From Chlamydiota bacterium (lineage in GTDB: Bacteria > Chlamydiota > Chlamydiia > Chlamydiales > SM23-39): a DNA stretch of 15,110 nucleotides. The DNA lies in assembly GCA_021772165.1 (NCBI GenBank), contig JAJFMM010000133.1, positions 1-15,110 of the forward strand. The letters are read 5' to 3'. Below are positions 1 through 5,435 of this stretch, in pieces. The position numbers were made by a program, and so were the translations under genes. A model generated the notes under the pieces. The model saw only the letters and a program-made list of their open reading frames with translations. It had not been told where the DNA came from and did no database searches. Position 1 is the stretch's first letter. The number at the start of each line of letters is the position of its first letter.

Positions 1-1
1 G

Positions 2-478
2 CTTCCTTTGGGGATGATTCTGGGTATTATCTATGGTCCGCATGGACAGGACGGCCGTATCTGGGCTGCTTATCTTTTAGCCACGACGAAGATTACTGAT
101 ATCGGTGGCTATTTTGGTGGAAGCTTGTGGGGACGCAGGAAGCTGGCTCCGAACATCAGTCCGGGAAAAACCCTTGAGGGTGCTCTATTCGGACTGGCTC
201 TTGCGGTGGGAGTTAGTTTCATCTTTTATCTGATTGCAAAATCGATGGGCCATTTGCACTTCAATCTGGGTTCTCTCGAGTGGCTTTATCTGGGTTTGAT
301 CTTGGGCTGTGTGGGCCAATTCGGAGATCTCTCGGAGTCGCTGCTAAAGCGCGATGCCAATAAAAAGGATAGCAATTCTCTACCCGGTTTTGGGGGTGTT
401 CTCGACGCTGTCGACTCGCTTCTCTTCAATGCGCCGATCCTCTTTTTCTATCTTCTAGCTTTCCACAGTGGAGCGTAG
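2..478 (+). CDS. cdsA: Phosphatidate cytidylyltransferase (CDP-diglyceride synthase), C-terminal part, cut by the left window edge
   Basis: The enzyme makes CDP-diacylglycerol from phosphatidate and CTP in the inner membrane, the branch point for bacterial phospholipids. The frame is open to the left edge, so the N-terminal part is missing; about 158 residues are visible. They contain the family's conserved run TKITDIGGYFGG, then GRRKLAPNISPGKTLEG, two hydrophobic membrane stretches, and the C-terminal signature region SLLKRDANKKDSNSLPG followed by GGVLDAVDSLLF. In most family members the last motif reads HGGxLDRxDS. Here the His is Phe and the Arg is Ala, while both Asp residues are kept. 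The next reading frame (cmk-plsC) starts 7 bases after this stop codon, so the two are almost certainly co-transcribed. The cdsA-cmk-plsC order is the chlamydial one. The identity is secure; the effect of the signature changes is not known. Confidence 0.93.
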   Translation, partial: LPLGMILGIIYGPHGQDGRIWAAYLLATTKITDIGGYFGGSLWGRRKLAPNISPGKTLEGALFGLALAVGVSFIFYLIAKSMGHLHFNLGSLEWLYLGLILGCVGQFGDLSESLLKRDANKKDSNSLPGFGGVLDAVDSLLFNAPILFFYLLAFHSGA

Positions 479-485
479 AGAGCCT

Positions 486-1817
486 ATGATTGTCGCTATC
501 GACGGGCCATCCGGAACTGGGAAATCGACTGTAGCCAAAGGCATTGCAAAGCGGCTGGGGTTTATTTTTTTCGATACAGGTGCGATGTATCGCTCGATTG
601 CGTGGAAAATTTTCCAGGAAAAGATCCCCGTTACAGATGAAGATGCTATTCGCAAAGTGGTGAGTCAGTTCCAGTTCGACATCCAAACGGATGGAGAGGG
701 TGAAAAACGCTACTTTGTCAATGGAGAGGATGTGACAGGAAACATTCGGACGCCTGAGATCTCTCTACTGGCCTCTCAAGTCTCTTCTCTCGCCTTTGTT
801 CGCAAAGCTCTAGTGAAAATTCAGCGCCGTTTCGGTAGGAAAGCCGATGCTGTGTTTGAGGGTCGGGATATGGGCACGGTTGTTTTTCCCGACGCAGAGC
901 TGAAGATCTTTTTGACTGCAAAGCCCGCGGTGAGGGCCGAGAGAAGGTATCGCGAGCTTCTTCTCAAATTCCCCGATTTGGGCGATTCCCTTTCGCCTAA
1001 ACAAATTTTGCATGAAATCGAACAGCGCGACCACAGCGATGAGACGCGCGCGGTCTCCCCCTTGAGGCAAGCTAAAGATGCTGTTCTCATCGATACATCT
1101 GAGTTATCTGCGGATGAGGTCATTGATAAGATCGCAAAGCTACATGCGCATTGCGGATCGAGGCGCTTTGAGCCGATGCGTTTTTCCTATCGCTGTGTCT
1201 ATCTCTCCGTGCGTGCTTTTTTTAAACTCTTTTATGGACTGCGCATTCATGGACTCTCTCACTTCCGGTCGGGTGCTGCGATCATTGCCGCAAACCACGC
1301 CTCTTTCTTCGATCCTCCGGTGATTTCTATCTCTTGTCCTCAAGAGGTGCATTTCCTGGCTAGAGATTCGCTTTTTCGTATCCCTATTTTGGGTAGGATC
1401 ATTCGGGGCCTCAACTCGCATCCCGTGGCGAGGGGCTCTTCTGACGCGCAGACCTTTCGTCAATTAATCCAACTCTTGCAAAAGGGCAAAAAAGTCATTT
1501 TGTTTCCTGAGGGTAAGCGCTGCTACGATGGAGAATTGCAACCTCTGGAAAAAGGTCTCTCTTTCCTCGTTTACAAAGCGCGGTGTGGGATTTTGCCGGT
1601 CTATGTCGATGGTACATTCGAGGCATGGAAGCGCGGCGCAAAATTTTTTCGCCTCTTTGGTAAGATTACCTGTGTATTTGGCTCGCCCATCGAGTGGGAA
1701 GAGTTCGATGGCTTGGAAAAGAGAGAAGCGATGAAGCGCATCACAGCGCGTACGGAAGAGGCGATGCGCTCTTTAAAAGAGTGGCTGAAAAATGGCGCGA
1801 TCGGCGATCCGCCCTGA
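486..1817 (+). CDS. cmk-plsC: Fused CMP kinase / 1-acyl-glycerol-3-phosphate acyltransferase (Cmk-PlsC)
   Basis: One uninterrupted 443-residue frame carries two enzymes. Residues 1 to about 222 are CMP/dCMP kinase: P-loop GPSGTGKST (7-15), DTGAMYRS, GRDMGTVVFPDAELKIFLTA, and the C-terminal block RDHSDETRAVSPLRQA, complete to the usual domain end. Residues about 231-443 are a PlsC-type acyltransferase: the HX4D motif NHASFFD (H271, D276), LARDSLFRIPILG, and FPEGKR (340-345), where EGTR is more usual. The kinase phosphorylates CMP/dCMP; the acyltransferase makes phosphatidate, the substrate of the neighbouring CdsA. In C. trachomatis these are two adjacent genes. An internal ATG at 1176 (residue 231, MRFSYR) sits where a separate PlsC would begin, but no stop lies before it. 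ATG 486 is chosen because the kinase family starts MIxxIDGPSGTGKS; a GTG at 468 would add six residues overlapping cdsA. Domain calls are firm; whether the fusion stays intact in the cell is inference. Confidence 0.93.
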   Translation: MIVAIDGPSGTGKSTVAKGIAKRLGFIFFDTGAMYRSIAWKIFQEKIPVTDEDAIRKVVSQFQFDIQTDGEGEKRYFVNGEDVTGNIRTPEISLLASQVSSLAFVRKALVKIQRRFGRKADAVFEGRDMGTVVFPDAELKIFLTAKPAVRAERRYRELLLKFPDLGDSLSPKQILHEIEQRDHSDETRAVSPLRQAKDAVLIDTSELSADEVIDKIAKLHAHCGSRRFEPMRFSYRCVYLSVRAFFKLFYGLRIHGLSHFRSGAAIIAANHASFFDPPVISISCPQEVHFLARDSLFRIPILGRIIRGLNSHPVARGSSDAQTFRQLIQLLQKGKKVILFPEGKRCYDGELQPLEKGLSFLVYKARCGILPVYVDGTFEAWKRGAKFFRLFGKITCVFGSPIEWEEFDGLEKREAMKRITARTEEAMRSLKEWLKNGAIGDPP

Positions 1818-1892
1818 CAAGTTATTCTTTGTATTTTCTTTAATTTGCGAGACTGATAACGTTTCTCCAAATTTTTTTCGCGGAGGAATCCT

Positions 1893-2150
1893 ATGTGCTG
1901 CCCATCAGAACCTTCTTACCGGTGTCGTCCACCAGTCTGTCCTGTTTATACCGCTCCAGAGAGGACTAGTTGCTACCAACCCACATATCGGAGCAGGGCT
2001 CCCTACTACAATTCTTGCGTCGCACCCATATTCTGGAGTCAACCTTCTTACTACGATCCTTGCTGTTATCCAAGAACGTATACATGTGGGCCCCCTTCTC
2101 CGCTTAGTCTTGGTGCGCTCGTTCTCTTTTCTGTAATTTTTGGCTATTGA
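1893..2150 (+). CDS. Small Cys/Pro/Tyr-rich protein with hydrophobic C-terminal tail, unknown function
   Basis: I do not recognise this 85-residue protein. A near-ideal ribosome binding site (GGAGGA, five bases before the ATG) supports it as a real gene and fixes the start. The composition is extreme: nine Cys (2, 3, 11, 16, 27, 42, 57, 58, 65), fifteen Pro and eleven Tyr. Short motifs recur, such as PYYNSC and SYYDPCC. Residues 71-85 (LSLGALVLFSVIFGY) are hydrophobic and end the protein, like a short membrane tail. There is no N-terminal signal peptide. Chlamydiae are known for cysteine-rich envelope proteins and for inclusion-membrane proteins with hydrophobic segments, but this does not match either family visibly. 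It is the first gene of a cassette: the next gene starts 8 bases after its stop and a protein kinase follows. A Tyr-, Ser- and Thr-containing neighbour of a kinase could be a substrate; that is inference only. Confidence 0.72.
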   Translation: MCCPSEPSYRCRPPVCPVYTAPERTSCYQPTYRSRAPYYNSCVAPIFWSQPSYYDPCCYPRTYTCGPPSPLSLGALVLFSVIFGY

Positions 2151-2158
2151 GAGGTTCT

Positions 2159-2407
2159 ATGTCTTGCCGAGTACCATCCGATTCTTCTCCTGCTGCTGTG
2201 AGGCGTGAAGAGCCTTGCGAACCAACAGGAGCTTGTTGCCGTGCGATCACTTCTTTCTTTAAGGTTATGGGAGATCATTCTAAAGCTAGAGTCCCGGAAA
2301 AAACGGATAGAACATATACGAACAAACCTTCTTCGACTGTTGATTGGAGTCGCTTTGTTCCGAGTGAGGCGATGACGCACGAAATGGTCATAGAGCTAAC
2401 TTTATAA
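2159..2407 (+). CDS. Small hypothetical protein with Cys-rich N-terminal half
   Basis: This 82-residue protein is unrecognised. The ATG at 2159 is chosen because GAGAGG lies four bases before it; a TTG at 2147 would extend it by four residues into the previous gene. The N-terminal half holds four Cys (3, 20, 26, 27) among Ser, Pro, Arg and Glu, including EEPCEPTGACC. The rest is polar and charged (DHSKARVPEKTDRTYTNKP), with no membrane segment and no signal peptide. The CC pair and a Cys near the N-terminus recall the gene before it, but the resemblance is too short to prove kinship. Its spacing (8 bases after the previous stop, 15 bases before the kinase start) points to one transcript. Existence is supported by the ribosome binding site and packing; function is unknown. 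Confidence 0.6.
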   Translation: MSCRVPSDSSPAAVRREEPCEPTGACCRAITSFFKVMGDHSKARVPEKTDRTYTNKPSSTVDWSRFVPSEAMTHEMVIELTL

Positions 2408-2422
2408 TCAGCTTTAGTTTCT

Positions 2423-3553
2423 ATGATTGTTACTCAAGCTGAGAAACCTCATCGTCCGCCACCTCTTTCTCTAGAAGGCATTTGCCATACAAGAACGTGG
2501 AATGTCTATTCGGAAGAGGAGTCTTCTTTAATCAAACTCATTCAGTCTGTTATTCACTCATCTGCTTCGATAATCGAGCAGATTTTTTCGTGCTCTCTAA
2601 AGGAGGGGGTGGAGCTGGGTATTGAGCATCCTGAACAGCCCTTTTTTAACAGGCCTGTTCGTCTTATTCGCGGGAATCCGGAAACGGCAGTTTTTGGCTT
2701 TGAGGTCACGAGTCCCTCTGGGGAGGTGACGGAAATGGTTGTGAAAATTGGGAAGATTCGGAAAGCAGAGCTGCTCTCTCTTCAGAAAAATTTGCCTGTT
2801 CCAAAGCTGGAGGAGGTTGTGTACCTCATCAAGGGTAATATGAATCGTTTTGCGGTTTCTGTAAGAGATGTTGAGGAGAGGGAGAGCATTCCTATAGCTT
2901 TTGTCATGAGGCATGGCGGGCAAACGTTAAAGCACTATTTACAGAAAGATCTTACGCTGAAAATGCGAGTTGCTATTGCAACGGAATTGCTACGTCTTCT
3001 TCAGCAATTCGAAGAAGAGGATGTAATTCATCGCGATCTCAAACCTGATAACATCTTAATTCAAGAAAAAGAGAATCTATTTTTGATTCAATTCATTGAT
3101 TTAGGATGTAGTAGGACTCTCGGGGTAGAGGAGGGAGGGGCGATTCTCTCTGCCGCAGGAGCTGAATTGTACAAATCCCCAGAAGAGAGGGAAGGAGATG
3201 CGATCAGCAGGCGGGGTCATTTAGCAGATGTCTGGTCTCTGGGATTGGTGCTATTTCAGATTTTTGAGGGTCGCGGTAACCTCAATTTAGAAAAAATCTC
3301 TGCAGATTCCCTGTTTGCGTACTGCAATTCTCAGGGGATAGACGATTATAAGGTTGAGTTAGTCGAGTTTTCTGAAAAAACGCCTAAGTTTTGGAGGCAA
3401 GCGATTAAGGATTGTTTGGAGGTGAATGTCGAGGATCGTCCCGGAGCTGGAGAAATTTACGAGGAGTTGATGACAAGTAAGCGCCGGCGCCCTGCAAAGC
3501 ATCCACGAACTGAAGAAACGACACCGAACTCTAGAAATTTGCGACCAAGATGA
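2423..3553 (+). CDS. Eukaryotic-type Ser/Thr protein kinase, soluble, with basic NLS-like C-terminal tail
   Basis: A 376-residue protein with a full kinase core at about residues 80-350. Visible landmarks are the ATP-anchoring Lys in VVKIG (K108), the hinge region near FVMRHGG (160-166), the catalytic loop HRDLKPDN (203-210), the metal-binding DLG (226-228, in place of DFG), SPE (252-254, in place of APE), ADVWSLG (268-274) and DRP (338-340). The glycine-rich loop is degenerate. All residues needed for phosphotransfer seem present, so I expect an active kinase. It has no membrane segment and no sensor domain, unlike typical PknB/PknD receptors. Residues 353-362 (KRRRPAKHPR) form a basic cluster like a eukaryotic nuclear localisation signal. 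The start lacks a clear ribosome binding site and lies 15 bases after the previous stop, suggesting coupled translation. The last codons lie within the 3' end of tRNA-Leu on the other strand. A secreted effector role is possible but unproven. Confidence 0.88.
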   Translation: MIVTQAEKPHRPPPLSLEGICHTRTWNVYSEEESSLIKLIQSVIHSSASIIEQIFSCSLKEGVELGIEHPEQPFFNRPVRLIRGNPETAVFGFEVTSPSGEVTEMVVKIGKIRKAELLSLQKNLPVPKLEEVVYLIKGNMNRFAVSVRDVEERESIPIAFVMRHGGQTLKHYLQKDLTLKMRVAIATELLRLLQQFEEEDVIHRDLKPDNILIQEKENLFLIQFIDLGCSRTLGVEEGGAILSAAGAELYKSPEEREGDAISRRGHLADVWSLGLVLFQIFEGRGNLNLEKISADSLFAYCNSQGIDDYKVELVEFSEKTPKFWRQAIKDCLEVNVEDRPGAGEIYEELMTSKRRRPAKHPRTEETTPNSRNLRPR

Positions 3554-3623
3554 CTCGAACATCCACCAAGTTGCCCCGACTAGAACCTGAATCTAGCGCG
3601 TCTACCAATTCCGCCATGGCCGC
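3540..3623 (-). tRNA. tRNA-Leu (anticodon CAG)
   Basis: Read on the - strand, the sequence folds as a class II (long variable arm) tRNA of 84 bases. The acceptor arm is GCGGCCA paired with TGGTCGC, with one G-T pair. The D arm contains GGTAGACGC. The anticodon arm is CTAGA-TTCAGGT-TCTAG with anticodon CAG, which reads CUG. The variable arm CGGGGCAACTTGGTG and the T loop TTCGAGTC are typical of bacterial tRNA-Leu. The discriminator base is A, as leucyl-tRNA synthetase requires. CCA is not encoded (the gene continues AAT). The final 14 bases are shared with the end of the kinase gene on the opposite strand. Confidence 0.95.
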
Positions 3624-3636
3624 AAAATGAGCGCCA

Positions 3637-3666
3637 ATTATAAGCAGAACTTTGAATTTGCTTCAA
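3637..3666 (-). promoter_or_regulatory. Promoter of tRNA-Leu
   Basis: On the - strand a perfect TATAAT (-10, at 3637-3642) lies 13 bases before the tRNA 5' end. TTGAAG (-35, at 3661-3666) is 18 bases upstream of it. The spacing and -10 match the major sigma factor, giving a transcription start close to 3630 and a short leader removed by RNase P. Confidence 0.65.
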
Positions 3667-3683
3667 GCAACAGCGCAATGTTC

Positions 3684-3720
3684 TTAGAGGCTCGATTAAA
3701 AAGTCTTATACCTGTATCCT
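3684..3720 (+). promoter_or_regulatory. Possible weak promoter(s) for trxA
   Basis: Two poor matches to the major promoter consensus lie in the 121-base stretch between tRNA-Leu and trxA: TTAGAG-17-TATACC (3684-3712) and TCGATT-17-TATCCT (3692-3720). Some promoter is expected here because trxA has only a tRNA on the other strand upstream. Neither candidate is convincing by sequence alone. Confidence 0.3.
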
Positions 3721-3756
3721 TCTTATAGAAATCAAAGACAACTCATGGGGATTTGT

Positions 3757-4083
3757 ATGGCGGACAAAAATTTAATTAAACATCTGACGGATGATAACTT
3801 TACTCAAGAGATCGCAGGCGGTGTAACTGTTGTCGATTTTCACGCAGAATGGTGCGGTCCTTGTCGAATGCTAGCTCCTGTGCTAGAGCAGGTTGCCGGC
3901 GAGGTGCAGGGCAAGGCTGTGATTGCTAAAGTGGATATTGATAGCGAACAGAAGACTGCCGCTCAGTTCCAGATCACCTCGGTTCCTACTCTCATTCTTT
4001 TTAAAGATGGTAAAGAAGTGAATCGTTTGGTTGGACTGCGCAATGCAGATGCTGTTAAGGAATTTGTTATCGCCGCGATATAG
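3757..4083 (+). CDS. trxA: Thioredoxin
   Basis: A 108-residue thioredoxin, the usual family length. It reduces protein disulfides in the cytoplasm using electrons from thioredoxin reductase. The active site is WCGPC (32-36), preceded by VVDFHAE, with the cis-proline in TSVPT (P77) and the C-terminal VVG-like turn LVGLRNAD. The start at 3757 (MADKNLIK) is preferred over an in-frame ATG at 3745 because GGGGA lies five bases before it and it gives the standard N-terminus. The DUF2905 gene begins two bases after its stop, so the two are co-transcribed. In C. trachomatis trxA likewise lies near the SpoU-type methyltransferase and mip genes. Confidence 0.96.
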   Translation: MADKNLIKHLTDDNFTQEIAGGVTVVDFHAEWCGPCRMLAPVLEQVAGEVQGKAVIAKVDIDSEQKTAAQFQITSVPTLILFKDGKEVNRLVGLRNADAVKEFVIAAI

Positions 4084-4085
4084 CA

Positions 4086-4307
4086 ATGCGTTGGCTTCTT
4101 TTTTTTGCACTTCTCACTGTCGGGTTTGGCGTTCTTTTGAACGGGAACTTTGAAATTCCCTATCTAGGATTTGCAGGACATCTTCCGGGAGATCTCATTA
4201 TCCGCAGAGGGGATATTGAGATCTACGTTCCTCTGATGACCTCTCTTCTGATCACTCTGCTGCTAGCTTTTATCTTTTCAATGTTGAAAAGGAAGTCTGG
4301 CGCATAG
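4086..4307 (+). CDS. DUF2905-family small membrane protein
   Basis: This 73-residue protein has a hydrophobic segment at about 3-19, a short loop with LPGDLIIRRGDIEIYVPL (33-50), and a second hydrophobic segment at about 48-66 ending in KRK. The LPGD-I--RGD---Y-PL core between two membrane helices is the hallmark of DUF2905 (Pfam PF11146), a widespread inner-membrane family without known function. It follows trxA by two bases, so it is probably translated from the same message. Its last 38 bases overlap the end of the trmL-like gene on the opposite strand (tail to tail). The family call rests on motif memory. Confidence 0.85.
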   Translation: MRWLLFFALLTVGFGVLLNGNFEIPYLGFAGHLPGDLIIRRGDIEIYVPLMTSLLITLLLAFIFSMLKRKSGA

Positions 4308-4728
4308 CTTCGTAGAGAACGATCGCAGAGCTACAAGCGAGATTCAAGCAGCGAGAACTCGCTTTCATGGGGATGCGGTAGAAGTGCTCGGGCCACTGGG
4401 TGTGAAATCTTTCGGGAAGTCCCGATTCTTCTGAGCCAAAGATCAGTTGGCTCTCTTCGCTGTAGGGCGCCGTTGTGTAACATTGCGTTGCTTTCGAAGA
4501 GAAAAAGAAGAAGGGGTGAGTCGTCTCTTTTAGATAGGTGTCGAGATCGTCCATTTCCTTCACATTGAGATCGTTCCAGTAATCGAGACCCGCTCGTTTG
4601 AGGTGGCGGCTTGCTGTGCTAAATCCAAGGGGATGCACAAGAAGTAGCTGAGATCCGGTTACGCTGCAAGTGCGAGCGATCGTACCGGTATTTTGAGGGA
4701 TCTGAGGTTGGAACAGGATGATTTTCAT
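4270..4728 (-). CDS. trmL: tRNA 2'-O-methyltransferase, SpoU/TrmH superfamily, TrmL-like
   Basis: A 152-residue protein of the short SPOUT family with no extra RNA-binding domain, the size of E. coli TrmL. TrmL methylates the ribose of the wobble nucleotide (position 34) in certain tRNA-Leu species using S-adenosylmethionine. Motif 1 is NTGTIARTC (13-21), motif 2 LIFGSEESGLPE (95-106), and motif 3 lies at 119-143 (IPM, then RCLNLACSSAIVLYEAMRQ). In E. coli TrmL motif 3 reads NLSNA where this protein has NLACS, so the specificity call is less sure than the fold. Its ATG overlaps the stop of the FKBP gene (ATGA), suggesting coupled translation. It corresponds by position to the gene annotated as spoU next to mip in C. 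trachomatis. The 3' end runs into the DUF2905 gene. Confidence 0.88.
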   Translation of the reverse strand: MKIILFQPQIPQNTGTIARTCSVTGSQLLLVHPLGFSTASRHLKRAGLDYWNDLNVKEMDDLDTYLKETTHPFFFFSSKATQCYTTAPYSEESQLIFGSEESGLPERFHTQWPEHFYRIPMKASSRCLNLACSSAIVLYEAMRQTSFSTLKR

Positions 4729-5435
4729 CTTAGAACGGGATCTTCAAAGCTCATCGAATCTTCGATTTGGGCTGCAGCTTGTGCGGCTGCGGAAGCATCT
4801 GCTTGAAGAACTTCTACTTCAAAGATAAGCAGTGCATTCGGGGCAGAGGGTCCTTGGCTGCCATAGCCCAGTTCGGGATGAATGTAGAGTGTTCTGATTT
4901 CTCCTTCTTGCATTCCCAGGATGCCTTTGCGCAGGCCGGTGATTGTCTCATCGAGTGAAATGAGCTCTTCGTCGTTGGAGCTGCCGAAGATTTGGCCATT
5001 TAAGTAACTTCCTTTGTAGCGCAGGATGGGAGAGTTGTAGGTTTGTACGGCATCTCCGGAGCCCTTTTTGAGGGTCTGGTATTGCAGCTTTCCTGTCTCT
5101 AGAGTAACGACATTCTTATTTGCGCTATTGGATTCGAGGAATTGGTTGGCCTCGAGAAGATTTTTTTCAGCTTCGGCGATCATGATCTCATCATGGAGCA
5201 TTGAGAGCGCCTCGACGCACTCATCTTCGCTCAAGGGCGCGGAGATTCCTTCAGCACTCTCTTGCATGCCGCGGACGAAGGCGTCGATATCGAGTGTGAG
5301 GCCTGTCGATTGCAGATTTTCGCCAATGAGATGTCCCATGGCTCTTGAAATTTGCTCGAGATCGGAGCTCTCTTTATGAGATGCAAAAAGAGAGCTTATC
5401 GTTAGAAGAAGGGTGCATCCGAGATTCAACTTCAT
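4725..5435 (-). CDS. mip: Mip-like FKBP-type peptidyl-prolyl cis-trans isomerase, secreted
   Basis: A 236-residue exported protein of the Mip/FkpA type. Residues 1 to about 18 are a signal peptide (MKLNLGCTLLLTISSLFA). About 22-105 is the helical dimerisation domain (LEQISRAMGHLIGENL, then a long acidic helix). About 118-211 is the FKBP domain: LRYKGSYLNGQIFGSS, ITGLRKGILGMQEGE, IHPELGYG, NALLIFEVEVL. An Ala/Glu-rich tail ends the protein. Mip proteins act outside the cytoplasmic membrane as foldases and, in Legionella and Chlamydia, as infectivity factors. Two active-site positions differ from the classic set: FDS is FGS (G151) and the Trp of the pocket is Leu (L168). The start at 5435 is set by AAGGAG five bases upstream and by the signal peptide; the open frame extends further only because it overlaps hisS. 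The ATG overlaps the hisS stop by four bases. Confidence 0.92.
   Translation of the reverse strand: MKLNLGCTLLLTISSLFASHKESSDLEQISRAMGHLIGENLQSTGLTLDIDAFVRGMQESAEGISAPLSEDECVEALSMLHDEIMIAEAEKNLLEANQFLESNSANKNVVTLETGKLQYQTLKKGSGDAVQTYNSPILRYKGSYLNGQIFGSSNDEELISLDETITGLRKGILGMQEGEIRTLYIHPELGYGSQGPSAPNALLIFEVEVLQADASAAAQAAAQIEDSMSFEDPVLR

Noticed and set aside
1818..1892. Possible promoter CTGACA plus TTTAAT before the first cassette gene
   Set aside because: The spacer to the best -10 is 19 bases and the -35 begins within the plsC stop region; too weak to list as a feature, although some promoter may exist here.
1818..1892. Search for a direct repeat of the tRNA-Leu 3' end marking the far side of an integrated element
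   Set aside because: No copy of the acceptor/T-arm sequence was seen by eye in this gap.
1792..2136. 114-residue open frame overlapping the end of plsC and the first small gene in another frame
   Set aside because: No ribosome binding site, overlaps plsC by 26 bases, and the frame at 1893 has a near-perfect ribosome binding site over the same bases.
2144..2380. Open frame on the - strand opposite the second small gene
   Set aside because: No promoter or ribosome binding site; composition (Arg/Ser-rich) is that of an antisense shadow, and the + strand frame has correct spacing to its neighbours.
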